The notes under the pieces: generated by a model
What the model was told of the DNA's origin: nothing
Database searches by the model: none
Seen by the model: the letters and a program-made list of their open reading frames with translations, nothing else
Part shown: positions 1-6,625 of the stretch, in pieces
Layout of the letters: every line of letters begins with the position of its first letter
How positions within the stretch are numbered: the stretch's first letter is position 1
Translations under genes and position numbers: made by a program
Assembly: GCA_009930355.1 (NCBI GenBank)
Contig: RZYK01000069.1
Coordinates: forward strand, 1 to 9,697
Length of the DNA: 9,697 nt
Reading direction: 5' to 3'
Source: Campylobacterota bacterium
Lineage (GTDB): Bacteria; Campylobacterota; Campylobacteria; Campylobacterales; Sulfurospirillaceae

Positions 1-480
1 TCCAGATATTGCCATTCCAAAGGCATAAGAGACTGCCCAAATAATGGAGTGAATTTCATTGGCAAGTTTTAAATCATTATTGCTTAAAAGCTTCGGTAAG
101 AGCGACATTTCGGTTTGAAAATAGATGCTTCCTGTGCCCATACGCACAAAAATAAGCCCCAACAAAATCCATAACGCATCCAAAGAGTGAATGAACATCA
201 ACCAAAAAACAGTGACAATTTCAATCGCAGTTAAAAAGAGCATAAAATGTTTTGTATTTACTTTATCAATAATCGCTCCACTAAAAGGCGCTAAAAGCAT
301 GGAGGGTAAAAACGTAAATGCCGCAGCCGTACTCAATGCCCAAACAGGTGCGCCTAACTGAATTAAAAGAGTATAAATCGCCATATGGCTAAACCACGCC
401 CCAAAATAACAAATAAGTTGAATGAAACTTAATCTTCTTAATGTTTCATTCTCTCTTAAAAGTGCTATATAGTGGTTCAT
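1..480 (-). CDS. MFS transporter, N-terminal part (runs off the window)
   Basis: First 160 codons of an inner-membrane major facilitator; the gene continues beyond position 1. The ATG is at 480 with GGGAGC just upstream on the minus strand. Hydrophobic segments lie at roughly residues 17-40, 45-68, 77-97 and 101-120. The loop between helices 2 and 3 carries the MFS motif-A pattern G68-x3-D72-K73. Residues 121-143 (FQTEMSLLPKLL...LANEI) match the LPxL...LxxAN segment seen in the EntS-like / MFS_3 branch, whose members are mostly drug or siderophore exporters. The substrate cannot be told from this half. It is divergent from the chemoreceptor gene, sharing a 101-bp gap. Confident on family, not on substrate. 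Confidence 0.88.
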   Translation of the reverse strand, partial: MNHYIALLRENETLRRLSFIQLICYFGAWFSHMAIYTLLIQLGAPVWALSTAAAFTFLPSMLLAPFSGAIIDKVNTKHFMLFLTAIEIVTVFWLMFIHSLDALWILLGLIFVRMGTGSIYFQTEMSLLPKLLSNNDLKLANEIHSIIWAVSYAFGMAISG

Positions 481-508
481 ATTTGCTCCCATGTATTCAA
501 AAAAATGG

Positions 509-514
509 ATTGTA
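509..514 (-). promoter_or_regulatory. Probable -10 box for the MFS gene
   Basis: The minus strand reads TACAAT here, 28 bp before the MFS start codon, preceded by an A-rich stretch typical of Campylobacterota sigma70 promoters, which often lack a -35 box. Inferred from sequence only. Confidence 0.45.
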
Positions 515-545
515 CTCTTTTTTTATAAAAGCAAATTCATTTTTG

Positions 546-554
546 TGTTACAAT
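546..554 (+). promoter_or_regulatory. Extended -10 promoter for the chemoreceptor gene
   Basis: TGTTACAAT is an extended -10 (TGn + TACAAT) placed 27 bp before the ATG at 582. No sigma28 or sigma54 motif was noticed. A GAGGAG ribosome-binding site follows at 571-576. Confidence 0.55.
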
Positions 555-581
555 GAATTATGAATATTATGAGGAGTCACC

Positions 582-2273
582 ATGAAAATATCAACCCGTA
601 TTCTTATTTCACTAATTCTCTCTTTAATTCTTTTGGGTGCTTGTATTATTGGTATTGCCTACAATAATACACAGAGCAATGCCAAAATGTTTATTAAAGA
701 GTATGAAAAAAGTGCTTTTTCATTTCACGAAAATGAACTTAAAACTATTATGGAAATGATGCAACAAACTGCTCATGCCATTTATAAAGACCAAAAAGCT
801 AAAGGCTCAAGTGATGACGAGATCAAAAAAGCCATTTTGTCAAAATTAGATGTCCTTCGATTTTTTAACGATAAAAGTGGGTACATTTTTGTCTATGAAT
901 CCAATGGTATCAACGTGCTTTTACCGACTAATAAATCGTTACAAGGGAAAGACTTAAGTGGACTTAAAGACTCAAATGGCGCCTTTTATGTAAAAGAATT
1001 AATTGAAGTGGCAAAAAAAGGAGGCGGATTGGTGCAATACTTTTTTCCAAAAGTAAAAGACGGTCAACCCTTTTTAAAATATGCCTATTCAGTTCCATTT
1101 GAGCCTTATAATTGGACATTAGGCACAGGAATTTACGTAGACAGCGTTGAAAAAGAGGTTCAAAAACTTCAAGCAGAAATTGATGAAAATGTTGCATTGC
1201 AAATCAAATCGTTTCTTACCATTTCAATTGTCCTTCTTTTAATCAGTTTAGGGGCAACGCTTTATATTATTAACAAAACCATTTCAAAACCTCTTAATGA
1301 ACTCATAGAGCGTGCGAACAATCTCTCCAGTGGTGATGGCGATTTGACCCGTAAACTTGAAGTCATTGGAAGTGATGAGATTGCGCAAGCAAGTGCAAGT
1401 ATTAACCGTTTTATCGAGAAAGTGCGTCTGCTCATTAGCGAAGCTAAAAATCTTTCCAATGAAAACTCCTCTATCTCACATGAACTCTCTTCGACTTCTT
1501 TAGAAGTTGGGCGTGCGGTTGAAACCTCCATGCAATTAGTAGGCAACACTACAACGAAAGCCAATACTCTTAAAACAGAAATGAGCTCAGGCATCACAGA
1601 AGCCAAAGAGGGAAAAGAACAACTACTCAAAGCAAATCAATTTCTCAGCGAAGCTAACAGCGCTATTTTAGAACTCACCCATCAAATTCAAACCAGTGCG
1701 GCAACGGAAATTGAGCTAGCCCATAAAGTGCAACAGTTAAGCTCCGATGCCTCTCAGGTCAAAGATATTTTGGTGGTCATTGGGGATATTGCGGATCAAA
1801 CGAATCTCTTAGCCCTCAATGCCGCCATTGAAGCCGCAAGGGCAGGGGAACACGGGCGTGGTTTTGCTGTCGTTGCCGATGAAGTACGAAAACTCGCCGA
1901 GCGTACACAAAAAAGCCTTCAAGAGATTAACGCCACTATCAATGTCATTGTTCAAGCCATTACGGATAGTTCTGAGCAGATGACCTCCAATTCTAAAAAA
2001 GTAGAGTCTTTAGCCACTACCGCTAGTGGGGTTGAAAGTAAGATTAATAACATGTTTACCGTTATGAATAACGCTACCAACGTCTCCGATAAAACCGCTG
2101 AAAACTACCTCAAAACAGGTGCAGACATCGAGGTGATGATAGGCAATGTCGCCCAAATCAATGACATCTCCAGCCAAAACGCCAGAAGTGTGGAAGAGAT
2201 AGCAGGAGCGGCTGAACACCTCAGCAAAATGACCGAAATGCTCAACCTCAAACTCTCCGAATTTAGAACCTGA
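582..2273 (+). CDS. Methyl-accepting chemotaxis protein with periplasmic sCache_2 sensor domain
   Basis: Transmembrane chemoreceptor, 563 aa, signalling through CheA/CheW to the flagellar motor. Order of parts: TM1 about residues 7-28; periplasmic single-Cache domain about 33-205, with the GYIFVY strand at 100-105 and closing GTGIYVD at 181-187; TM2 about 211-230; HAMP about 231-285 (P237, DGDLTRKL 253-260); cytoplasmic coiled-coil signalling domain to the end. The hairpin tip is the highly conserved stretch around 401-445 (IADQTNLLALNAAIEAARAG..., GFAVVADEVRKLAERT). No CheR/CheB-tethering pentapeptide is present at the C-terminus, which ends LKLSEFRT. sCache_2 domains often bind small carboxylates, but the ligand here is unknown. 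ATG with GAGGAG six bases upstream. Transcribed alone: divergent from the MFS gene and closed by the hairpin at 2291-2314. Confidence 0.96.
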   Translation: MKISTRILISLILSLILLGACIIGIAYNNTQSNAKMFIKEYEKSAFSFHENELKTIMEMMQQTAHAIYKDQKAKGSSDDEIKKAILSKLDVLRFFNDKSGYIFVYESNGINVLLPTNKSLQGKDLSGLKDSNGAFYVKELIEVAKKGGGLVQYFFPKVKDGQPFLKYAYSVPFEPYNWTLGTGIYVDSVEKEVQKLQAEIDENVALQIKSFLTISIVLLLISLGATLYIINKTISKPLNELIERANNLSSGDGDLTRKLEVIGSDEIAQASASINRFIEKVRLLISEAKNLSNENSSISHELSSTSLEVGRAVETSMQLVGNTTTKANTLKTEMSSGITEAKEGKEQLLKANQFLSEANSAILELTHQIQTSAATEIELAHKVQQLSSDASQVKDILVVIGDIADQTNLLALNAAIEAARAGEHGRGFAVVADEVRKLAERTQKSLQEINATINVIVQAITDSSEQMTSNSKKVESLATTASGVESKINNMFTVMNNATNVSDKTAENYLKTGADIEVMIGNVAQINDISSQNARSVEEIAGAAEHLSKMTEMLNLKLSEFRT

Positions 2274-2278
2274 TATTC

Positions 2279-2288
2279 TTACATGTAA
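2279..2288. repeat. TTACATGTAA palindrome, copy 1 (intergenic)
   Basis: Perfect copy six bases after the chemoreceptor stop codon, directly before its terminator hairpin. Context C-TTACATGTAA-A. Confidence 0.85.
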
Positions 2289-2290
2289 AA

Positions 2291-2314
2291 AGGATTTAGC
2301 AAAAGCTAAATCCT
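2291..2314 (+). terminator. Rho-independent terminator of the chemoreceptor gene
   Basis: Perfect 10-bp stem AGGATTTAGC / GCTAAATCCT with an AAAA loop, followed by CTCTTT. It lies 17 bp after the stop codon and should separate the chemoreceptor transcript from mcrBC. Confidence 0.82.
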
Positions 2315-2321
2315 CTCTTTC

Positions 2322-2347
2322 AAATAGGGGTCAGGGCTTTACTTTAA
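2322..2347. other. AGGGGTCAGGGCTTTACTTT segment, possible REP/RAYT-associated relic
   Basis: The motif around GGGGTCAGGGC resembles sequences I associate with the ends of REP-associated tyrosine transposase (Y1_Tnp) genes in many bacteria. No transposase gene is nearby and there is no matching inverted partner within a few tens of bases. It lies at the upstream border of mcrBC. Weak recognition only. Confidence 0.25.
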
Positions 2348-2360
2348 ACTCTTTTTTGCC

Positions 2361-2370
2361 TTACATGTAA
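2361..2370. repeat. TTACATGTAA palindrome, copy 2 (upstream of mcrB)
   Basis: Perfect copy 82 bp after copy 1, in the mcrB upstream region. Context C-TTACATGTAA-G. Confidence 0.85.
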
Positions 2371-2380
2371 GAAAGTGTGA

Positions 2381-2410
2381 AGTGCTTTCGCACTAAAATT
2401 TTGGTACTAA
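2381..2410 (+). promoter_or_regulatory. Candidate mcrB promoter region with small hairpin
   Basis: AGTGC-TTTC-GCACT (2381-2394) can form a short 5-bp hairpin. TGGTACTAA (2402-2410) is a weak extended -10-like box, 29 bp before the mcrB ATG. The hairpin lies across the expected -35/spacer region, so it could be an operator. Speculative: the -10 match is poor, and no other gene or clear site was seen between 2315 and 2439. Confidence 0.25.
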
Positions 2411-2439
2411 AGTGTTGAAGAAAGTAGAGGGGATAGTCA

Positions 2440-4485
2440 ATGAGTGAAATTGTAGATAAATTCAAATATTTGATTGAAAAAGCACAATATTTTCAAAAAT
2501 TAAAAGATGATGAAGGTTTTTTGTTTAGTGAGCTAATAAAAGTACCGAAAAACGATATCGAAGAAATTAAAAAATTTTACGAATCTGGCAAGGAAGTTGA
2601 AAAGATTAAAAAAATTAGAGTTGAGACCTCTAATTTATTGCTAAATAGTAATTTTAATGAAAGTAATTTTAATAATTTAAAAAAAAATATTAATGATCAG
2701 TATGAAACAAATATTTTACAATCATGGAAAAATTACTCTATTTTGTATGTTTTCTTTTTTAATCCTATAAAAGAAAAAGTAAACAAATATTTGGAAGATA
2801 TTGGAAACTATTTTTTAGAGCAATCATCTGTTTCTTTAAAGCTTAAAACTACTAATTTTGACGGAGCTCAAAATTTTGGAGAAGTTGGTTGTTGGCTAGC
2901 TTTATATAATCCAAAATATAAATCGCAAAGTGAAGGTATCCAATATTTTATAAATTTTTATCATGAAAATACTACCTATGGAACTTATCAACATGAAAAT
3001 AAAACAGATATCAAAAGAAGTAAATACGATATAGAAAATCTTAACGAAAATTTAATTCAAAGAATCGTTGAAGACCTCAAATATCAAGCAAATATCATAT
3101 TAGAAGAGAATAAAAAAGATGGAGAGAATATGCCACAAAGTTTAAACCTAACTCAACCCCTCAACCAAATTTTCTACGGCCCTCCAGGCACAGGTAAAAC
3201 GTACCATACTATCACTAAAGCGATTGAAATTATTGAAAATAGAGTGGTCGAAGAGACTGAGGACAGAGAGACTTTAAAAGCAAAGTTTGAAGCGTATAAA
3301 CAAGCAGGGCAAATTGAATTTGTCACGTTTCATCAAAGTTATGGATATGAAGAGTTTGTTGAGGGGATAAAAGCGATACCTGCTGGTAAAGAAGGAAATG
3401 AAGAAGGCGAGGAGATGATTTATGATGTTGTTGATGGTATTTTTTTAAAAATCGCAAAAAAAGCATTAGAAAACCCAATTTTGAAGAAAAACACTTCAAA
3501 TTTACCTCAAAAAAGATTTTTACTTAATGCAAAAGCTTTGAATATACAAGCCGAAATGATACAAGATGATGAAGATAGTTATAGAGTTCTCAAAGGTTCT
3601 AAAATAAGAAAAGTAGAGGTTCCATCATTTCATAAATATAATTACAGCATCTTGCGAAACAATTTTTTAAATACAGCAATTTTTGATAAAGAAAAAGAGA
3701 CAAATGAGTTTTATATTTTAAAAGAAGATTATATTTTTCAAAGTCGTAGCGCAGCTTCTTCTGTGATACTCGGAAAAATGTCAAATGGGATGTCAGACTG
3801 GAGAGAAGATTTTTACGATTTAGAAGAAATTGATGAGAATGTCCCTCAAAAAAACTACATCCTCATCATCGACGAAATCAACCGTGGTAATATTTCAAAA
3901 ATTTTTGGCGAACTTATCACGCTTATTGAGCCGAGCAAACGCATTGGTGCCGAAGAAGCGATAAGCGTAAAACTTCCGTACTCCAATGAGCTTTTTGGCG
4001 TTCCCTCAAATCTTTTTATTATCGGTACAATGAATACCGCCGATAGAAGCATCGCTTTGATGGATACGGCGTTAAGGAGACGGTTTGATTTTATGGAGAT
4101 GATGCCTCGTCCTGAGTTGCTAGATTTTGAAGTTGAGGGCTTACATGTAAAGCGTATGCTTGAGACCATTAACAAGCGCATCGAGTATCTTTATGACCGA
4201 GACCATACCATTGGACATGCGTATTTTATGAGCTTAAAAGATGAAAAAATCACGGATAAAAAAGCAGAGCTTGATACCATTTTTAGAAATAAAATCATTC
4301 CACTTCTTCAAGAGTATTTTTACGATGATTGGGAAAAGATAGTGATGGTGTTGGGCAATGGATTTATAGAAAAAAGCGAAATAAAATCTGATATTTTTAC
4401 CTATAAAAATGACGACTATATCGAAGAAGAACAAGCGATTTATACCATTAAAGATAGATTTGATTTGAGTGAATTTCAAAAATGA
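2440..4485 (+). CDS. mcrB: McrB-type GTPase subunit of type IV (McrBC) restriction system, with inserted DUF4357-like domain
   Basis: Motor and recognition subunit of a modification-dependent restriction complex; with McrC it should translocate and cut modified foreign DNA. 681 aa, longer than E. coli McrB (about 460 aa). Parts: residues 1 to about 225, an AT-rich N-terminal domain presumed to recognise DNA, which I do not recognise as a standard McrB N-domain; Walker A GPPGTGKT 247-254; FVTFHQSYGYEEF 294-306; an insertion about 345-465; Walker B ILIIDEINRGN 474-484; McrB signature GTMNTADRSI 529-538, which in this family goes with GTP rather than ATP use; ALRRRFDF 544-551 containing likely arginine-finger residues; IGHAYF 591-596. 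AGAGGGG precedes the ATG. The last four bases overlap mcrC (ATGA). No methyltransferase gene is adjacent, as expected for type IV. N-domain and insert are much more AT-rich than the core. Confidence 0.93.
   Translation: MSEIVDKFKYLIEKAQYFQKLKDDEGFLFSELIKVPKNDIEEIKKFYESGKEVEKIKKIRVETSNLLLNSNFNESNFNNLKKNINDQYETNILQSWKNYSILYVFFFNPIKEKVNKYLEDIGNYFLEQSSVSLKLKTTNFDGAQNFGEVGCWLALYNPKYKSQSEGIQYFINFYHENTTYGTYQHENKTDIKRSKYDIENLNENLIQRIVEDLKYQANIILEENKKDGENMPQSLNLTQPLNQIFYGPPGTGKTYHTITKAIEIIENRVVEETEDRETLKAKFEAYKQAGQIEFVTFHQSYGYEEFVEGIKAIPAGKEGNEEGEEMIYDVVDGIFLKIAKKALENPILKKNTSNLPQKRFLLNAKALNIQAEMIQDDEDSYRVLKGSKIRKVEVPSFHKYNYSILRNNFLNTAIFDKEKETNEFYILKEDYIFQSRSAASSVILGKMSNGMSDWREDFYDLEEIDENVPQKNYILIIDEINRGNISKIFGELITLIEPSKRIGAEEAISVKLPYSNELFGVPSNLFIIGTMNTADRSIALMDTALRRRFDFMEMMPRPELLDFEVEGLHVKRMLETINKRIEYLYDRDHTIGHAYFMSLKDEKITDKKAELDTIFRNKIIPLLQEYFYDDWEKIVMVLGNGFIEKSEIKSDIFTYKNDDYIEEEQAIYTIKDRFDLSEFQK
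3121..3132 (+). promoter_or_regulatory. Internal ribosome-binding site and ATG inside mcrB (possible short McrB)
   Basis: GGAGAG lies a few bases upstream of an in-frame ATG (codon 231, bases 3130-3132), exactly where the AAA+ module begins (MPQSLNLTQPLNQIFYGPPG). Initiation here would give a 451-residue protein with the motor but no N-terminal recognition domain. E. coli mcrB is known to make such a short form, McrB(S), from an internal start, and it modulates restriction by binding McrC. Seen: the site and its position. Inferred: that it is used. Confidence 0.5.
3511..3804 (+). other. DUF4357-like domain inserted in the McrB AAA+ module
   Basis: Codons about 358-455 of mcrB. The stretch YRVLKGSKIRKVEV (381-394), a middle SILRNNFL (403-410), then YIFQSRSAASSVILGK (431-446) and MSNGMSDWR (447-455) follow the DUF4357 pattern: VLKGS, then FxSxSAAxxxVLG and an xNGxxxW ending. 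This domain is usually found at the C-terminus of nucleases or methylases. Here it sits between Walker A (247-254) and Walker B (474-484), stretching a gap of roughly 70-80 residues in E. coli McrB to about 220. Recognised by eye; no profile search was run. Confidence 0.65.
4141..4150. repeat. TTACATGTAA palindrome, copy 3 (inside mcrB)
   Basis: Perfect copy within mcrB, read as TTA CAT GTA A (Leu-His-Val-Lys, residues 568-571). Confidence 0.85.
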
Positions 4486-5687
4486 TACTAAAAGAGTTTG
4501 AGTTTCTTCAGTACAAAGATGAAGCAAAACCTCATTTTATCAAAGAAGAGACATTTTTAGCCATTGAAAAGTTTGTCTTAGACAATGAAGAGCGTGCGCA
4601 ATACCTCAAAATAACCACCAAAAAAGGGCTTGGAAAAGTCCTGCAAGCCCAAAACTATGTCGGGCTTATCCAAACCAAAGATGGCACGACCATCGAGATA
4701 TTGCCAAAGATTCAAGAGTTAAGCGAAGATGAGTCAAAAAATATTTTGATAAAAATGTTAAAAACGCTTAAAAAATCTCCCTTTAAAAACGTCAATATGG
4801 CTCATCTTCAAAGCACAAAAATGCCACTTTTAGAAATCTTTATCACGATGTTTTTAGAAGAACTAGCCGCTCTTGTGCGTAAAGGCATCAAAAGTGATTA
4901 CATCACCAAAGAAGAAAATCTCCCCTTTTTAAAAGGCAAACTCAAAGTGGGGGAGCAGATAAAGAAAAATAACATTCATAAAGAGCGTTTTTATGTGCAA
5001 TATCAAGAATTTTTAAGCGATAGAGCTGAAAATAGGCTGATAAAAACAACCCTTCACTACCTCTATAAAAAATCACACACCACAAAAAACCAACAACGCA
5101 TACGAGAGTTTTTATTTGTTTTTGATGAGATTTCTACATGTAAAGATGTTAAAAATGACTTTTTACATGTAAAGCCAAATCGCCAGATGAAAGAATATAA
5201 ACAAATTCTTTTATGGTGTAAAACCTTCTTGCTAGAAAATGCATTTAGCCCATATAAAGGTGATGATATCGCTTTTGCACTTTTGTTTGACATGAATCTT
5301 CTTTTTGAGAGTTATGTGGGAGCATACTTGAAGAAAAAAGGGTTACATGTAAGCTTGCAAGACAGAGGAAAACATCTGGTCGAAGAGCCTAGAAAATTTG
5401 CACTCAAGCCAGACATTGTCGTTACATGTAAAACAAATTCAGAGAAACTTATCATTGCCGATACCAAATGGAAAATCATCAAAGAGGAAAAAGATATTAG
5501 CCAAAGCGATATGTATCAGCTTTTTGCGTATGGTAAAAAATATGCTAATCAAACGTTATACCTTATCTATCCACGAGATGGAACGGAACAACCAAAACTT
5601 AACTATTGCTATGAAACTGGTTTACATTTAAAGGTGCTTTTTTTCGATGTTTCGAAAAATTGGGAACAATCCCCTTTTAGAGTATAA
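4482..5687 (+). CDS. mcrC: McrC, nuclease subunit of the McrBC restriction system
   Basis: Endonuclease partner of McrB, 401 aa; it also stimulates McrB GTPase in known systems. The N-terminal part (about 1-100, with GLIQTKDGTTIEILPKI at 61-77) is the McrB-contact region in the family. LPFLKGKL (147-154) and MNLLFESYVG (271-280) are family-typical. The C-terminal PD-(D/E)xK core is visible: KPDIVV with D311, then IADTKW with D327 and K329, then QLFAY (Q346, Y350), a QxxxY motif shared with RecB-like nucleases. All expected catalytic residues are present, so it looks intact. Start codon overlaps the mcrB stop (ATGA), implying translational coupling. Four TTACATGTAA-type palindromes lie in the 3' half, plus a degenerate fifth. 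No clear terminator follows. Confidence 0.94.
   Translation: MILKEFEFLQYKDEAKPHFIKEETFLAIEKFVLDNEERAQYLKITTKKGLGKVLQAQNYVGLIQTKDGTTIEILPKIQELSEDESKNILIKMLKTLKKSPFKNVNMAHLQSTKMPLLEIFITMFLEELAALVRKGIKSDYITKEENLPFLKGKLKVGEQIKKNNIHKERFYVQYQEFLSDRAENRLIKTTLHYLYKKSHTTKNQQRIREFLFVFDEISTCKDVKNDFLHVKPNRQMKEYKQILLWCKTFLLENAFSPYKGDDIAFALLFDMNLLFESYVGAYLKKKGLHVSLQDRGKHLVEEPRKFALKPDIVVTCKTNSEKLIIADTKWKIIKEEKDISQSDMYQLFAYGKKYANQTLYLIYPRDGTEQPKLNYCYETGLHLKVLFFDVSKNWEQSPFRV
5134..5143. repeat. CTACATGTAA, one-mismatch palindrome copy in mcrC
   Basis: The 8-bp core TACATGTA is intact; the first base of the decamer differs. Read in the other frame as tCT ACA TGT AAa (Ser-Thr-Cys-Lys, residues 218-221). Confidence 0.6.
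5163..5172. repeat. TTACATGTAA palindrome, copy 4 (inside mcrC)
   Basis: Perfect copy 29 bp after the preceding near-copy; encodes LHVK (228-231). Confidence 0.85.
5343..5352. repeat. TTACATGTAA palindrome, copy 5 (inside mcrC)
   Basis: Perfect copy; encodes LHVS (288-291). Confidence 0.85.
5422..5431. repeat. TTACATGTAA palindrome, copy 6 (inside mcrC)
   Basis: Perfect copy in a different reading frame from copies 4 and 5, read as gTT ACA TGT AAa (Val-Thr-Cys-Lys, 314-317). It lies 79 bp after copy 5. Confidence 0.85.
5622..5631. repeat. TTACATTTAA, degenerate palindrome copy in mcrC
   Basis: One mismatch from the consensus; encodes LHLK (381-384), the same peptide context (G-L-H) as the perfect copies. 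Possibly a decayed copy or chance. Confidence 0.4.
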
Positions 5688-5688
5688 A
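5683..5688 (+). promoter_or_regulatory. Possible -10 box for pdxY
   Basis: TATAAA overlapping the mcrC stop codon, 37 bp before the pdxY ATG, in an AT-rich stretch. No extended TG. pdxY could equally be read through from mcrBC, since no terminator lies between. Confidence 0.35.
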
Positions 5689-5725
5689 TTTTTTATCGTC
5701 TCAAAATTAATCAAAGGTTTTTACA

Positions 5726-6574
5726 ATGAATATTCTCTCCATCCAATCGCACGTTGTTTTTGGTCATGTTGGCAATGCAGCAGCTGTTTTTCCCATGCAA
5801 CGCTTAGGGGTCGAAGTCTGGCCGCTTCATACCGTACAATTCTCCAACCACACAGGTTATGGTTCATGGAAAGGTCGGGTGTTTGATGGTTTCTTTGTCG
5901 ATGAACTCTTAGAGGGTTTAGCGCAACGAGAAATACTGCACACCTGCGATGGCGTGGTCTCTGGCTACATGGGCTCTCCTGATTTGGGTTATGCCATTTT
6001 AGGAGCGGTAGAAGAGGTGAAAAAAGCCAATCCAAAAGCGCTTTATTGTTGTGATCCTGTTATTGGGGATGTGGGGCGTGGCATTTTTGTCAGGCAGGGT
6101 ATTCCTGAATTTATGGCAGAACACGCATTGCAGGTTGCTGATATTATCACGCCTAATCATTTTGAACTCGAATATCTCTCTGCACAAAAGGTACACACCC
6201 TTAGTGAACTTAAAATGGCGATTCAAACCGTTCATACAAAAGGTCCTCATATTGTATTAGTCACTTCGGTGCATTTAGACGATACGCCTCATGATGCCTT
6301 AGATTTGGTGGTTTCTGAAAAGGGGCAATTTTTCAGAATTCGCACACCCAAACTCAATCTTACCCTTAGCGGAACAGGCGATACCATTGCCGCACTCTTT
6401 TTTGTCCATTATTTACGAACACGCTGTGTGAAAACAGCTCTGAGCAAAGCAACCTCTTCGGTTTATGGGTTATTGAAAAAGACAGAAGAAGCACAGGCTA
6501 AAGAAATTTTGCTTATTAGCGCACAAGAAGAAATCACTACGCCATCTTATAGTTTTGAAGCAGAAGCAGTATAG
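5726..6574 (+). CDS. pdxY: Pyridoxal kinase (PdxY type)
   Basis: Ribokinase-fold cytoplasmic kinase that phosphorylates pyridoxal to pyridoxal 5'-phosphate in vitamin B6 salvage. 282 aa, close to the usual 285-290. The start SIQSHVVFGHVGNAAAVFP (5-23) and VWPLHTVQFSNHTGYG (31-46) are the PdxY hallmark and contact pyridoxal. GYMGS (80-84), DPVIGD (110-115) and ITPNHFELE (141-149) are family blocks. SGTGDT (215-220) is the anion-hole motif with catalytic base D219. ATG at 5726 is preceded by a modest AAAGG at nine bases. It sits 38 bp after mcrC on the same strand but has no functional link to restriction. The C-terminal ~50 residues are less typical, as is common here. Confidence 0.93.
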   Translation: MNILSIQSHVVFGHVGNAAAVFPMQRLGVEVWPLHTVQFSNHTGYGSWKGRVFDGFFVDELLEGLAQREILHTCDGVVSGYMGSPDLGYAILGAVEEVKKANPKALYCCDPVIGDVGRGIFVRQGIPEFMAEHALQVADIITPNHFELEYLSAQKVHTLSELKMAIQTVHTKGPHIVLVTSVHLDDTPHDALDLVVSEKGQFFRIRTPKLNLTLSGTGDTIAALFFVHYLRTRCVKTALSKATSSVYGLLKKTEEAQAKEILLISAQEEITTPSYSFEAEAV

Positions 6575-6588
6575 GGTAAGTTTTAGGG

Positions 6589-6597
6589 TGTTATAAT
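6589..6597 (+). promoter_or_regulatory. Extended -10 promoter for hemJ
   Basis: TGTTATAAT is a consensus extended -10, 29 bp before the TTG start. It lies in the 51-bp gap after pdxY and suggests hemJ has its own transcript. Confidence 0.65.
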
Positions 6598-6625
6598 ACT
6601 TAAAAGAATGTAAGAAGGATGGTTT

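Noticed and set aside
1262..1630. 122-codon open frame on the minus strand inside the chemoreceptor gene
   Set aside because: It is antisense to the strongly conserved HAMP/signalling region, has Ser/Leu-rich composition typical of a shadow frame and no family resemblance.
2274..2439. Gap between the chemoreceptor gene and mcrB considered for a tRNA, small RNA or att site
   Set aside because: No cloverleaf or tRNA-like end and no direct repeat matched downstream of mcrC; only the terminator, two palindromes and a weak hairpin are visible.
3855..4181. 108-codon minus-strand open frame inside mcrB
   Set aside because: Antisense to the Walker B and sensor region; no recognisable protein.
5134..5431. 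Regularly repeated short sequence in mcrC considered as a CRISPR-like or tandem array
   Set aside because: Repeats are only 10 bp, spacing is irregular (29, 180, 79), and the DNA between encodes conserved McrC sequence.
5398..5886. Two plus-strand open frames (5398-5631 and 5647-5886) across the mcrC end and pdxY start
   Set aside because: Alternate frames of mcrC and pdxY, both of which are well supported by motifs.
5721..6035. 104-codon minus-strand open frame over the pdxY start
   Set aside because: Antisense to the conserved PdxY N-terminus; no plausible ribosome-binding site or family.
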